From contig NZ_CAJQZC010000016.1 of assembly GCF_907164555.1 (NCBI RefSeq), positions 1-64,000 of the forward strand: a DNA stretch of 64,000 nt, given 5' to 3'. Shown here in pieces: positions 18,306-27,284 of the stretch (position 1 is the first letter of the stretch; each line of letters begins with the position of its first letter). The stretch comes from Paraburkholderia saeva. GTDB taxonomy: Bacteria; Pseudomonadota; Gammaproteobacteria; Burkholderiales; Burkholderiaceae. Both the position numbers and the translations under genes were made by a program. The notes under the pieces are model-generated. The model worked only from the letters and a program-made list of their open reading frames with translations. It did no database searches and was not told the origin of the DNA.

Positions 18306-19655
18306 TCACACCGTACGCAGTTCGACCCGTTTGATGTCCTTCACGATCACGAGATAGCTGAACACCGTGATTAGCGCGTTGATGCCGACGAACACGAGTG
18401 CGCCGTTGAACGAGCCCGTCTGCGCGACGAGATAGCCGATCACGATCGGCGTCACGATGCCGGCCGCGTTGCCGAACATGTTGAAAATCGAGCCCGACAG
18501 ACCGAGCGCTTCTTTCGGCGACGTGTCCGCGACGACGGCCCAGCCGAGTGCGCCAATGCCCTTGCCGAAGAACGCAAGCGACATCAGGGCAACGACGAGC
18601 CAGTCGGTCGTGACGTAATTGCAGCCGACGATGCAGGCGGACAGCAGCATGCCGCCGACGATCGGCAGCTTGCGGGCGAACGTCAGCGAATGGCCGCGGC
18701 GGATCAGCGAGTCCGACAGGAAACCGCCCAGCACGCCGCCCGAAAAGCCGCAGATCGCCGGCAGCGAAGCGACCAGACCGGCCTGCAGGATCGTCATGCC
18801 GCGCGCCTGGACGAGGTAGATCGGAAACCACGTCAGGAAGAAGTAGGTGAGCACGTTGATGCAGAACTGCGCCAGATAAACACCGAGCAGCATCCGGTTG
18901 CCGAGCAGCTGACGCACGAGGAGCCAGCCGCCGGTACGCACGACGTCATCCGGCTGGGCGTTGCGGTGGCCATTCACGACGCCGCCGCCCTGCTCGATGT
19001 AGTCGAGTTCCGCGCGCGAGACGCGCGGATGGTCGGCAGGGTTCTTCATGACCTTGAGCCACGTGAAGGCGAGCATGAGTCCGGCTACGCCCATCACGAG
19101 ATAGACCGCGTGCCAGCCGAACGCATGGGTGAGCCACGCCATCAGCGGCGTGAACACGACGGCAGCGAAATACTGGGCCGAATTGAAGATCGCCGATGCG
19201 GCGCCGCGTTCTGTCGTCGGAAACCAGCTGGCCACGACCTTTGCGTTCGCCGGAAACGCCGGCGATTCGGCCGCGCCCATCGCAAAACGCAGCACAAAGA
19301 GGCCGACGACTGCGGCAGCACCGCTGCCGAGCACACCGATCGAGCTTTGCAGCAGCGTGAAGAGCGACCAGAGGAAAATGCTCGCGGCGTAGACGCGCCG
19401 CGCGCCGAAGCGATCGAGGAGCCACCCGGCAGGCAGTTGCGAGAGCACATACGCCCAGCTGAACGCGGAGAACATGTAGCCCATCCGGATCGCATCGAAG
19501 CCGAACTCCGCGCGCATCGCCGAGCCGGTCACGGAGAGCGTCGCACGGTCCGCATAGTTGAACGTCGTGATGACGAAGATCAGCAGCAGAATCGCATAGC
19601 GGACTTTCGTGCGCTTCGCGACGTGTGCGGGATTCGCGGCGTGGCTCATTTCCAT
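18306..19655 (-). CDS. gudP: MFS galactarate/glucarate transporter
   Basis: This 449-residue, 12-helix major facilitator belongs to the anion:cation (phthalate-permease-like) branch that includes GudP and GarP. Visible family features are FNYADRATLSVTG in the first helix, GWLLDRFGARRV after helix 2 and WFPTTERGAAS at the start of helix 5. It would import galactarate and glucarate with protons. The ATG follows the ribosome site CAGGAGACGATC. Its gene is downstream of kdgD on the same strand, separated by a terminator-like hairpin that may reduce but need not abolish read-through. Confidence 0.9.
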   Translation of the reverse strand: MEMSHAANPAHVAKRTKVRYAILLLIFVITTFNYADRATLSVTGSAMRAEFGFDAIRMGYMFSAFSWAYVLSQLPAGWLLDRFGARRVYAASIFLWSLFTLLQSSIGVLGSGAAAVVGLFVLRFAMGAAESPAFPANAKVVASWFPTTERGAASAIFNSAQYFAAVVFTPLMAWLTHAFGWHAVYLVMGVAGLMLAFTWLKVMKNPADHPRVSRAELDYIEQGGGVVNGHRNAQPDDVVRTGGWLLVRQLLGNRMLLGVYLAQFCINVLTYFFLTWFPIYLVQARGMTILQAGLVASLPAICGFSGGVLGGFLSDSLIRRGHSLTFARKLPIVGGMLLSACIVGCNYVTTDWLVVALMSLAFFGKGIGALGWAVVADTSPKEALGLSGSIFNMFGNAAGIVTPIVIGYLVAQTGSFNGALVFVGINALITVFSYLVIVKDIKRVELRTV

Positions 19656-19781
19656 GATCGTCTCCTGAATTTTTCAGGCGGGGGCAGAGGCTCCCCAGCT
19701 TCGATGCGGCGGCAGCCGGAACTCACACGGCCTGCCAGTCGGCGTGATCGGCCTCGCGGTGCGCGAAAAGCCGTGTATCTG

Positions 19782-19817
19782 ACAAAAGCGCCCGGCAACG
19801 CGTGCGTTCCGGGCGCT
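19782..19817 (-). terminator. Terminator or attenuator between kdgD and the transporter
   Basis: A 9-bp GC-rich stem (AGCGCCCGG at 19787-19795 with CCGGGCGCT at 19809-19817) is followed on the minus strand by TTTTGTC. The short T-run suggests partial termination after kdgD. Confidence 0.6.
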
Positions 19818-19866
19818 CCTGCTGGCGACATGGCGCGCAGTTACGCGCGCCGTGCGGCCGGGGCGC

Positions 19867-20784
19867 TTACTGCGCGCCGAGCTTCTTGATGAGGACGTCG
19901 AGCTGGCTCATTTCGTCTTCGGTCAGGTCGGTCAGCGGTGCGCGCACCGGACCTGCGCTGTGGCCGACCAGCTTCGCGCCAGCCTTCACGATGCTCACTG
20001 CGTAGCCTGCGCGGCGATTGCGGATCGCGAGGTACGGCAGGAAGAATTCGTCGATCAGCTTGCCGACGGTTGCGTGGTCGTTCGCCGCGATGGCGCGGTA
20101 GAAGTCCATCGCCGTCTTCGGGATGAAGTTGAACACCGCCGACGAGTACACCGGCACGCCCAGCGCCTTGTAGGCCGCGGCATAGACTTCGGCCGTCGGC
20201 AGGCCGCCGAGGTACGAGAAGCGGTCGCCGAGGCGGCGGCGGATCGTCACCATGTTTTCGATTTCGCCCACGCCGTCCTTGAAGCCGATCAGGTTCGGGC
20301 AACGGTCGGCCAGACGCTCGAGCATGTCGGCGTTCAGCTTCGAGTTCGCGCGGTTGTAGATGATCACACCCATGTCCGGCACGGACTTGCAGACTTCCTC
20401 AGCGTGCGCGGCGATGCCTTCCTGGCTTGCTTCCGTCAGGTAGTGGGGCATCAGCAGAATGCCGTTCGCGCCCAGACGCTGCGCTTCCTGTGCGTAGGCG
20501 ATCGCGACGCGCGTCGGGCCGCCTGCGCCGGCCAGAATCGGTACCTTGCCCTTGCAAACTTCCGTGGCCGTGCGCACGACGTTCGAGTAGTCGTTATGGG
20601 TCAGCGAGAAGAATTCACCCGTGCCGCCGGCGACGAAGAGCGCCGATGCGCCATAGGGTGCAAGCCATTCGAGGCGCGCAGCATAGGTATCGGCGCGAAA
20701 ATCGCCTTGTTCGTTGAAGTCGGTCACGGGGAAGGAAAGAAGGCCTTCCGAAACAATCTGCTTCAGTTCCTGCGGTGTCGTCAT
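19867..20784 (-). CDS. kdgD: 5-dehydro-4-deoxyglucarate dehydratase
   Basis: This 305-residue DapA-superfamily aldolase-type enzyme dehydrates and decarboxylates 5-dehydro-4-deoxyglucarate to 2-oxoglutarate semialdehyde. The Schiff-base lysine is K169 in IGFKDGVGE and the catalytic tyrosine is Y143 in [18 protein letters not shown] at 53-62 is the anion-binding loop typical of KdgD rather than DapA. It receives the GarD product and passes semialdehyde to the dehydrogenase. It is divergent from garD, each promoter having its own operator. Confidence 0.95.
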   Translation of the reverse strand: MTTPQELKQIVSEGLLSFPVTDFNEQGDFRADTYAARLEWLAPYGASALFVAGGTGEFFSLTHNDYSNVVRTATEVCKGKVPILAGAGGPTRVAIAYAQEAQRLGANGILLMPHYLTEASQEGIAAHAEEVCKSVPDMGVIIYNRANSKLNADMLERLADRCPNLIGFKDGVGEIENMVTIRRRLGDRFSYLGGLPTAEVYAAAYKALGVPVYSSAVFNFIPKTAMDFYRAIAANDHATVGKLIDEFFLPYLAIRNRRAGYAVSIVKAGAKLVGHSAGPVRAPLTDLTEDEMSQLDVLIKKLGAQ

Positions 20785-20831
20785 GATTAAGTATCCTGGG
20801 CTACGAGTTCGGGTACAGAGAGTTCTTATAC

Positions 20832-20844
20832 GTCATCGTACAAC
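20832..20844 (-). promoter_or_regulatory. GntR-type operator before kdgD
   Basis: On the minus strand this reads GTTGTACGATGAC, a full match to the regulon motif, 48 bases upstream of the kdgD start. Confidence 0.7.
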
Positions 20845-20926
20845 AACAAATCGAGCGCCACAACCGGGATTTAGCGTCATAATGGACAGTATAGGGTTAA
20901 TACGGACCATCCTTTCGGGCTTTCAT

Positions 20927-20939
20927 GTTGTAGGATGAC
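20927..20939 (+). promoter_or_regulatory. GntR-type operator before garD
   Basis: GTTGTAGGATGAC, identical to the site before the dehydrogenase, lies 52 bases before the garD start. The kdgD and garD sites face opposite directions within one divergent promoter region. Confidence 0.7.
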
Positions 20940-20990
20940 GTATGAATTGTTGGCGTAGCAGGCGCATACGCGCCCATAAGGATTGATGCA

Positions 20991-22580
20991 ATGGAACTGA
21001 CTCCGCTCTACATCCGCGTTCACCCCAATGACAATGTCGCGATTGTCGTCAACGACGGCGGCCTGGGTGAAGGCGCGGTGTTTCCCGACGGCCTGACGCT
21101 GCGCGAACGCGTGCCGCAGGGACACAAGGTGGCGCTTGCCGATCTCGCGGAAGGCGACGAGGTCATCCGCTACAACGTGGTGATCGGCTACGCACTCAAG
21201 GCGTTGTCGAAGGGCAGCTGGATCAACGAACACGTAATCCGCATGCCGAGCCCGCCCGGGCTCGAAGATCTGCCGATCGCGACTATCAAGGCGCCGGAGA
21301 TGCCGCCGCTCGAAGGCTATACGTTCGAGGGCTACCGTAACGCTGACGGCTCGGTCGGCTCGCGCAACATTCTCGCCATTACCACGACGGTGCAGTGCGT
21401 CGCCGACGTCGTCCAGCACGCCGTGACGCGCATCAAGGCCGAACTGCTGCCGCGCTATCCGAACGTCGACGACGTCGTCGGGCTGGGTCACACCTACGGT
21501 TGCGGCGTGGCGATCGACGCGCCCGATGCGATGGTGCCGATCCGCACCGTGCGCAACATCAGCCTGAATCCCAACTTCGGCGGCGAAGTGATGATGGTGA
21601 GCCTCGGCTGCGAAAAGCTGCAGCCGGAACGCCTGATGCCGCCGGGCACGATTCCGATCGCGGCGGCTTCGAACGTCGCGGAAGTGGCCGATATCGGCGA
21701 CCTCGCTGCGGATTCCAACGGTGACGTGGTCGTGCTTCAGGACGACGCGCACGTCGGCTTCCAGTCGATGATCGACTCGATCATGAAGACGGCCGAAGGC
21801 CATCTGAAGCGACTGAACAACCGCCGTCGCGAAACCTGCCCGGCGTCCGACCTCGTGATCGGCGTGCAATGCGGCGGCAGCGACGCATTCTCGGGCCTCA
21901 CGGCCAACCCGGCAGTGGGCTTCGCGACCGACCTGCTGGTGCGTGCCGGCGCGACGGTGATGTTCTCCGAAGTCACCGAAGTGCGCGACGGCGTCGACCA
22001 GCTGACCGCGCGCGCAGCGAACCCGGAAGTGGCCGCGGCGATCATCCGCGAGATGCAGTGGTATGACGATTATCTGAAGCGCGGCGGCGCCGACCGCAGC
22101 GCGAACACGACGCCGGGCAACAAGAAGGGCGGCCTGTCGAACATCGTCGAAAAGGCGATGGGTTCGATCATCAAGTCGGGCAACTCGGCGATTTCGGGCG
22201 TGCTGTCGCCGGGCGAAAAGGTCCAGCAGAAGGGTCTGATCTACGCGGCCACGCCGGCCAGCGATTTCATCTGCGGCACGCTGCAACTGGCGGCGGGCAT
22301 CAACCTGCACGTGTTCACGACCGGGCGCGGCACGCCGTACAGCCTCGCTGAAGTGCCGGTCATCAAGGTCGCAACACGCTCGGATCTCGCGCGCCGCTGG
22401 CACGACCTGATGGACATCGACGCGGGCACGATCGCAACAGGCAACGCAACCATCGAAGACGTGGGCTGGGAACTGTTCCGCCTGATGCTCGACGTGGCGA
22501 GCGGACGCAAGGAAACCTGCGCGGAGAAACTCGGGCTTCACAACGCGTTGACGCTGTTCAACCCGGCGCCGGTGACCTGA
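20991..22580 (+). CDS. garD: Galactarate dehydratase
   Basis: This 529-residue UxaA/GarD-family hydro-lyase dehydrates galactarate to 5-dehydro-4-deoxyglucarate, the entry step of the pathway. The N-terminal SAF-type domain occupies roughly 1-100 ([31 protein letters not shown]). [14 protein letters not shown] linker follows. The catalytic region has [23 protein letters not shown] and [16 protein letters not shown], with cysteines that bind the metal. The length is typical of GarD. It is preceded by AAGGATTGATGCA and the shared operator, and followed closely by an exported lactonase. Confidence 0.95.
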   Translation: MELTPLYIRVHPNDNVAIVVNDGGLGEGAVFPDGLTLRERVPQGHKVALADLAEGDEVIRYNVVIGYALKALSKGSWINEHVIRMPSPPGLEDLPIATIKAPEMPPLEGYTFEGYRNADGSVGSRNILAITTTVQCVADVVQHAVTRIKAELLPRYPNVDDVVGLGHTYGCGVAIDAPDAMVPIRTVRNISLNPNFGGEVMMVSLGCEKLQPERLMPPGTIPIAAASNVAEVADIGDLAADSNGDVVVLQDDAHVGFQSMIDSIMKTAEGHLKRLNNRRRETCPASDLVIGVQCGGSDAFSGLTANPAVGFATDLLVRAGATVMFSEVTEVRDGVDQLTARAANPEVAAAIIREMQWYDDYLKRGGADRSANTTPGNKKGGLSNIVEKAMGSIIKSGNSAISGVLSPGEKVQQKGLIYAATPASDFICGTLQLAAGINLHVFTTGRGTPYSLAEVPVIKVATRSDLARRWHDLMDIDAGTIATGNATIEDVGWELFRLMLDVASGRKETCAEKLGLHNALTLFNPAPVT

Positions 22581-22640
22581 GCGTCGTCCAGCGCGCGGCT
22601 TGATGTGCCTTAACCACCAACCAGAAAATAACCAGACCAG

Positions 22641-23753
22641 ATGTCCAGCAAGCCATTCATGACCAGAAAAACAATCCTGAGCGCGATCGCAGGCATGCTG
22701 ATCGGCCTTACCGCTTCAGGCGCGAGCCACGCGGCCACCTATGCGTATGTATCGAACGCCGACAGCCAGGATATTTCGGTGTTCAGCCTGAACCCGTCGA
22801 CCGGGGCGCTCGACGCGGTGCAGACAGTCGCCGTCGGCGGCACCGCGATGCCGATGGCGCTTTCTCCAGATCATCACCATCTGTATGCCGGATTGCGTTC
22901 GAAGCCGTACCGGGTCGTGAGCTTTGCGATCAATCCGCTCGATGGCCATCTGATCCAGCTGGGCACGGCGCCGCTCGCCGAGAGTATGGCGTATCTGTCG
23001 ACCGACGCGACCGGCCGCTATCTGTTTTCCGCGTCGTACGGCGGCAACCTGCTCGCGGTCAATCCGATCGGCGCCAATGGCGTGGCGGGCGACGTGCAGC
23101 AGACCATCCCCACCGGCCCGATGGCGCACGCGATCCGCAATGCGCCGGATAACCGCTATGTGTTCGCGTCGGTGCTCGGTTCGGATACGTGGCTTCGTCT
23201 GAAGTTCGACGCGTCGAACGGCCATCTCACGCCGGACGCCGCGCCTGCGTATGCGCTGCCGGAAAAGTCGGGCCCACGCCACTTCGTGTTCTCGGCGGAT
23301 CATCGCTTTACGTATCTGATCGACGAGCTCGACGGCAAGCTGCATACGCTGGCCTTCGACGCAACCCGCGACACCGTCAAGCCGATCCAGACCATCTCGA
23401 TCCTGCCGGACAACTTCAAGGGCGACAAACCGTGGGGCGCGGATCTTCATCTGACGCCGGACGGTCGTTTCCTGTACGCATCGGAACGCACGTCGAGCAC
23501 GCTCGCGACATATCGCGTCAATCAGGCCACCGGCAAGCTCACGCGGATCGGCACGTATCCGACCGAGAAGCAGCCGCGCGGATTCAATATCGATCCGTCG
23601 GGCAACTATCTGCTGGCAGTGGGACAACTGTCGACGCAGATGCGCGCATACCGGATCGACCGAAAGACGGGTGCGTTACGCGCGATCGGCGAGTACCCGG
23701 TGGGCAAGAATCCGAACTGGGTCGAGATCGTGCAGTTCGACGGCTCGAACTGA
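22641..23753 (+). CDS. Exported seven-bladed beta-propeller lactonase
   Basis: This 370-residue protein of the 6-phosphogluconolactonase/lactonase family has an N-terminal signal peptide ending about residue 31 (TASGASHA before ATYAYVSNAD), placing it in the periplasm. Repeated blade motifs are visible, for example ISVFSLNPSTGALDAVQ, VVSFAINPLDGHL and LATYRVNQATGKLTRIG. It follows garD by 60 bases, so the most likely role is opening sugar-acid lactones such as galactaro-1,4-lactone before uptake (inference). It is probably co-transcribed with garD and is followed by a terminator. Confidence 0.82.
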   Translation: MSSKPFMTRKTILSAIAGMLIGLTASGASHAATYAYVSNADSQDISVFSLNPSTGALDAVQTVAVGGTAMPMALSPDHHHLYAGLRSKPYRVVSFAINPLDGHLIQLGTAPLAESMAYLSTDATGRYLFSASYGGNLLAVNPIGANGVAGDVQQTIPTGPMAHAIRNAPDNRYVFASVLGSDTWLRLKFDASNGHLTPDAAPAYALPEKSGPRHFVFSADHRFTYLIDELDGKLHTLAFDATRDTVKPIQTISILPDNFKGDKPWGADLHLTPDGRFLYASERTSSTLATYRVNQATGKLTRIGTYPTEKQPRGFNIDPSGNYLLAVGQLSTQMRAYRIDRKTGALRAIGEYPVGKNPNWVEIVQFDGSN

Positions 23754-23824
23754 TTCCGGAAAGCGCATCACGCTGACGCATTCGCGCGCTCTGAATGCGC
23801 GCGAATGCGTCGAAAGCGATCGTG

Positions 23825-23860
23825 AATGGCCCGTGCTTCTGACGCACGGGCCATTTTATT
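23825..23860 (+). terminator. Terminator after the lactonase
   Basis: A 12-bp perfect stem (AATGGCCCGTGC at 23825-23836 with its complement at 23844-23855) is followed by TTTATT. It ends the garD-lactonase transcript. Confidence 0.88.
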
Positions 23861-23978
23861 TGACGTCCGAAATATATCGATGTCGCCTGTGCCGCGTATG
23901 CGGCCTGGTGTCCATGATTTAAATCGTGACGTGATGCGTTTTCATGCTCAAGTCACAGGGTATACGTGCCTTTAACAG

Positions 23979-23991
23979 ATCATCGTACAAC
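23979..23991 (-). promoter_or_regulatory. GntR-type operator before the disrupted chemoreceptor
   Basis: On the minus strand this reads GTTGTACGATGAT, one mismatch from the regulon motif. It lies 17 bases before the chemoreceptor start, linking that receptor to the sugar-acid regulon. Confidence 0.6.
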
Positions 23992-24008
23992 TCCGGGCTG
24001 AAAGCAGC

Positions 24009-24604
24009 ATGCGCAACCTGTCGGTTCAAAATAGTCTCCTTGGTGTGTTCCTGATCTTCGCGACGATGATCGTGTTCGGCGGCGTGGTTGGCGTCGTGAC
24101 GCTGAGTCGCGCGAACGCCAACCTCGATCGCATTCACGGCATTGCGACGCAGGAAATTCTGGTCAACGACGGCTACAAGGATTCCACCCGCACGCGTGCC
24201 GCGTTGACGCGCGCGTACTCTGCACTCAGGGAGCGCAACGATCTCGCGACGCGCGATTCGGCGCTGAAAAGCGCGGCGACCGCCTTCAGGCGTGCCGCCG
24301 ACGAAACAGAATCGTTTCGCAACGCGTCGCAATTCACCGGTCTCGATGAGGACCTGAAGCAGCATCTGGTCGAATCGTCGATGCATCTCGCGTCGATCCT
24401 GAAGCAGGCCGGTGACGCGCTGCGTTCGGGCGACACCAACGCCTACGTGCAGATCAACGATCACGACATCACGCTGGCGGGTCAGGCGTATACCGCCGAC
24501 GTCGAAAAATTTCAGGCACTGGCGGACTAGCTCTCGAACGATGCCGCCGCGCAGGTCGACACCGAATATGCGCGCGTCGTCACGATGGTCATCGTGGGCG
24601 TCTG
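24009..24604 (+). pseudogene. Chemoreceptor N-terminal remnant
   Basis: The start of a methyl-accepting chemotaxis protein is intact: a membrane helix (LLGVFLIFATMIVFGGVVGV) and a four-helix-bundle periplasmic sensor with the Tar-like ENxDRI...TRTRAALTRAY pattern. A TAG at 24528-24530 interrupts the frame where CAG (Gln) is expected. The frame then continues as LSNDAAAQVDTEYARVVTMV into the second membrane helix and is lost at about 24605, where the island begins. The matching C-terminus is at 29157-29507; roughly 200 residues (HAMP and much of the signalling domain) are missing. Confidence 0.85.
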
Positions 24605-24609
24605 CGCGT

Positions 24610-25056
24610 ATGATTGGCACCCGCTCCGCGACTGTCGATTTTTCAGGCTTGACCATCCCCGAGATTCACGCGCAATGCTCGATGATCATCGACGCGATGC
24701 AGCGGCGCTTACCGCCTCCCGAATATTGCGTGATGGTCGGGCGCTTCGCATCGACGGAAGCGATGAAGGCAATAGGCGTCGAAGGTTTCATGATGTGGCT
24801 GTCGCCTGCTGCGCCGATCAGCATTCACGCCGCGCTGTCGTCGCTGATCTGGCGGCGCTATGTGTCGAGGAAGTACCGCAACGGCTATTCCCTGCGCGCC
24901 ATCGCAAAGGCGACAGGCTCAAGCAAGTCCGCGCTCGGACGTGTCGCGCAATGGCTCGATGGCGAGTCATCCGGCCTTGAATTGCGCGCGCTGCGCCGCC
25001 TTGAACAATCTTTCGTACCGCATGGTGTCTGCGAAGCCATGCGGATGCAGGCATGA
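24610..25056 (+). CDS. Phage-like protein with helix-turn-helix, unknown function
   Basis: This frame of 148 residues (ATG at 24610) begins MIGTRSATVDFSGLTIPEIH and contains a clear helix-turn-helix at about residues 98-120 (YSLRAIAKATGSSKSALGRV). The rest is not recognisable to me; the style resembles small regulators encoded near the ends of Burkholderia prophages. Its start codon overlaps the point where chemoreceptor coding is lost, so it is the first gene of the island. It converges with the effector cassette. Regulation of the island is possible but unproven. Confidence 0.6.
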   Translation: MIGTRSATVDFSGLTIPEIHAQCSMIIDAMQRRLPPPEYCVMVGRFASTEAMKAIGVEGFMMWLSPAAPISIHAALSSLIWRRYVSRKYRNGYSLRAIAKATGSSKSALGRVAQWLDGESSGLELRALRRLEQSFVPHGVCEAMRMQA

Positions 25057-25069
25057 AAGAGCGGCATTG

Positions 25070-25363
25070 TTACGTGCGTCGCTTTCGGATGGATGCAACT
25101 GCGAACCATGCAATTCCCAAGACGAGCGCGACGGTTAGCCACGATGCAATGGTGAGAGCAAAGATGCACAGCATTTCAATGTCATCTTCATCGCGTAGCG
25201 CCTCGATGCCGCTCGCGCGAACTGCGTCGCGTATCGCATTCCATAACCATTCTGGAATCCATCGCGACGTGTGAGAGATAAACGCGCCAAGGAACCAGCC
25301 GCCGATAAGCGATGCTGCGACATACGCAAGCACGCTTGCTATGCGCTGAAGCCGTCTCTTCAT
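25070..25363 (-). CDS. Small membrane protein, likely immunity to the L,D-transpeptidase effector
   Basis: This 97-residue protein has two predicted membrane helices, roughly residues 9-29 and 66-90, joined by a 35-residue charged loop (TSRWIPEWLWNAIRDAVRAS), and a basic C-terminus RKRRT. Its start overlaps the effector stop by ATGA, so the two are translationally coupled. An inner-membrane protein exposing a loop to the periplasm is what one expects of an immunity protein against a peptidoglycan-acting effector. I do not recognise the sequence family; the assignment rests on position and topology. Confidence 0.65.
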   Translation of the reverse strand: MKRRLQRIASVLAYVAASLIGGWFLGAFISHTSRWIPEWLWNAIRDAVRASGIEALRDEDDIEMLCIFALTIASWLTVALVLGIAWFAVASIRKRRT

Positions 25364-25842
25364 CGAACGTCCACCGTACCGTAGGCGCGCATGTCGCTGC
25401 CGGGAACCTGCAAAGTAGGCTTGCGGGAGCGAATGAACCGATTAAGCTGATCGAATTCAAGGTGACTGACCACGGTAATACAACCTTCGCTTAGACGTCG
25501 CGGTCCCTCCGGGTGCAAACGGAAATTGCCGCGACGGATGCCATTGACCATTGTCGTATCACCAGTCGTCGGATTCCATAGCGCAAACCATGTCGTCCGG
25601 TCGGTTGTCCCGTAGCCATACTCCGACCACAGATTACGCGCCCAACCGAGCATTCCGCCTGATTGCCGGTCAACGATATAGTACGTGCCTGGCGGGAGCG
25701 GTCCTACGTCTTGTGCGGCTATCGCTTTCGGGTTATCACGTCCCCACTTCTGACCGGAATAGGCGGTGACTGTACCGAAGCCAGAGCAGTGCAACGCAGA
25801 CGTGGTTTTGCTGTTCAGTCCAAAGGTGCAGCGTATCGGCAT
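25360..25842 (-). CDS. Tlde1-type (DUF2778) L,D-transpeptidase-fold effector
   Basis: This 160-residue protein contains the catalytic signature HPEGPRRLSEGC (H110, S118, C121) followed by ITV, as in the DUF2778 family. That family includes Tlde1, a type VI secretion effector that cuts or exchanges D-amino acids in peptidoglycan stems. The preceding PPGTYYIVDRQSGG and TTWFALWN fit the family fold. There is no signal peptide, as expected for delivery by the secretion system. It lies between hcp (9 bases upstream) and a putative immunity gene (ATGA overlap). Catalytic residues are intact, so it is probably active. Confidence 0.85.
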   Translation of the reverse strand: MPIRCTFGLNSKTTSALHCSGFGTVTAYSGQKWGRDNPKAIAAQDVGPLPPGTYYIVDRQSGGMLGWARNLWSEYGYGTTDRTTWFALWNPTTGDTTMVNGIRRGNFRLHPEGPRRLSEGCITVVSHLEFDQLNRFIRSRKPTLQVPGSDMRAYGTVDVR

Positions 25843-25851
25843 CGCGATCCC

Positions 25852-26334
25852 TTAGATGTAGTTCCAACCATCTTTGAAAACCATGTTGCCGTCCGCATAG
25901 GTCCACGTGACTTCCTCGTACATCAGTTCGACAATTTCAAAGTGATTGCGGTGCGCGCTGGCCGTTTCCTTGATGTTCGGAACACGCGGTGACATGCCGA
26001 CGACTTTGATGTTCTTCATCGACATCGTGAAGTACGCTTCCTCCCTGCCTGCTTCGTTGGTGCGATAGAACTTTAGTTCGCCAGCCTGAAGCGTCAGACC
26101 GCACACAACCGCGCGATATAGCAGAGCGGATGAGCGGTCAATTTCCTTTTCGATAGTTATCGGACGATGGGAACGTGTACCCATTAGCTTCCCGGTGTTT
26201 CCGTCCGTGGGTGTATGAATGCCATGCGTGAGGCTCAGAACTTCAATGCTCCCCTCGCGGCCTGCTACCGAGCTTGATCCTCGAATGTCTGCACCGCCTT
26301 CGTCTTTCAGCCATAAATGCAAAGGGACCGCCAT
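25852..26334 (-). CDS. hcp: Hcp-family type VI secretion tube protein
   Basis: This 160-residue Hcp-family protein, from the ATG at 26334 with a GGAG ribosome site, forms the hexameric inner tube of the type VI secretion system and can carry small effectors in its lumen. It starts MAVPLHLWLKDEGGADIRGS and has the typical GSIEVLSLTHGI, GKLMGTRSHRPITIEKEID and final VTWTYADGNMVFKDGWN. No other type VI structural gene is in the window, so this is an orphan Hcp that would use an apparatus encoded elsewhere. It heads the three-gene cassette with effector and immunity. Confidence 0.88.
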   Translation of the reverse strand: MAVPLHLWLKDEGGADIRGSSSVAGREGSIEVLSLTHGIHTPTDGNTGKLMGTRSHRPITIEKEIDRSSALLYRAVVCGLTLQAGELKFYRTNEAGREEAYFTMSMKNIKVVGMSPRVPNIKETASAHRNHFEIVELMYEEVTWTYADGNMVFKDGWNYI

Positions 26335-26487
26335 CGAATCTCCGTTCAAAAAAGGTTCCGGCCATGCCGGGGAATCGTCCTTTTAGCACAATGGAAAACG
26401 GGAACAGTGAACAATTGTCAAAGGATTCGCGGTATCTTTGCGGCAGGATTTGCAACCGAATCAGGGTGGGCGGCCTCAACTCTGTTT

Positions 26488-26891
26488 CCTGCCGGCGGCG
26501 AGCAACGATGCGCTGAAACGGATGAGGCAAACGGTACCGAGTGGCAGATACATCGTCGGACTCCAGCCACGCTTGAAGACTTTGCGCAGCAATGCAATCC
26601 AGCGATACAAGGGTGGTGGAACTACTATGGGGCGTTCTATCGAACGGCGATGTATGCGATCTTCCAATATGTCGATCGGAAGCTCGAGCGCTGGGCCAGA
26701 CGGAAGTACAAGACACTGTCGCGACACAAACGACGTAGCGCTGAATGGCTACGCAAGATGGCAGCTGTCTGCCCACGGTTGTTGGTTCACTGGCGGGTCG
26801 CTGAGGCAACGGTTGGCTGACGGGAGCCGTATGAGGCGAGAGTCTCACGTACGGTTCTGCGAGAGGCTTGAGGTGCAACCCCTCTGGCCTA
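26488..26891 (+). mobile_element. Group II intron remnant with maturase fragment
   Basis: Two reading frames encode the C-terminal maturase part of a group II intron reverse transcriptase: NDALKRMRQTV in one frame, then QIHRRTPATLEDFAQQCNP, GWWNYYGAFY and KYKTLSRHKRRS in another, ending at 26820. The frame change near 26535 and the missing reverse transcriptase domains make it non-functional. A domain V hairpin (GAGCCGTATGAGGCGAGAGT and its partner) occupies about 26825-26860, with domain VI following to about 26891. It is inserted in an IS30-family transposase gene. Confidence 0.85.
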
Positions 26892-27124
26892 ATTACCACC
26901 CGCACAGTCCATGGCAACGCGGCACTTGTGAAAACACCAACGGACTGCTGCGCCAGTATCTGCCCAAAGGCACGGACCTTTCGCTCTACAGTCAGGACGA
27001 ACTCGACGCCATTGCCGACAGCCTGAACAGCCGTCCTCGCGCCACTCACGCCTTCCATTCGCCATTCGAGGTCTTTGCCGCGATCCTTGCTTCAGCAAGC
27101 CAGTCTCAAGGCTCTAAACATTAA
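26892..27124 (+). pseudogene. IS30-family transposase C-terminal fragment
   Basis: The last 77 or so codons of an IS30-family transposase are present: YHPHSPWQRGTCENTNGLLR, with the catalytic E in the CENTNG context, then DAIADSLNSRPRATHAF and the stop at 27124. Only this C-terminal catalytic tail remains; the N-terminal part is absent to the left of the intron remnant. Sequence after the stop (CGCTGTTGCGCTTCA...) may be the IS right end. Confidence 0.85.
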
Positions 27125-27284
27125 ACCCGCTGTTGCGCTTCACCCTTGAAACCGCCCAGCTTTACTTTCATTGATGACTCAGGCAACCGCCATCGTCAAT
27201 TGCAGAACATTGGCCGGTGCGTGCAGATAATCACACCACGCGCGCAGCAGTTCAGCGCGCCGATCAAAAAGCGTGGTGCGCTCG

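Noticed and set aside
26335-26487. Sigma-70 promoter for the hcp cassette (TTGACA on the minus strand at 26422-26417)
   Set aside because: A perfect -35 box exists, but no -10 box is found at 16-18 bases, so I did not list it as a feature.
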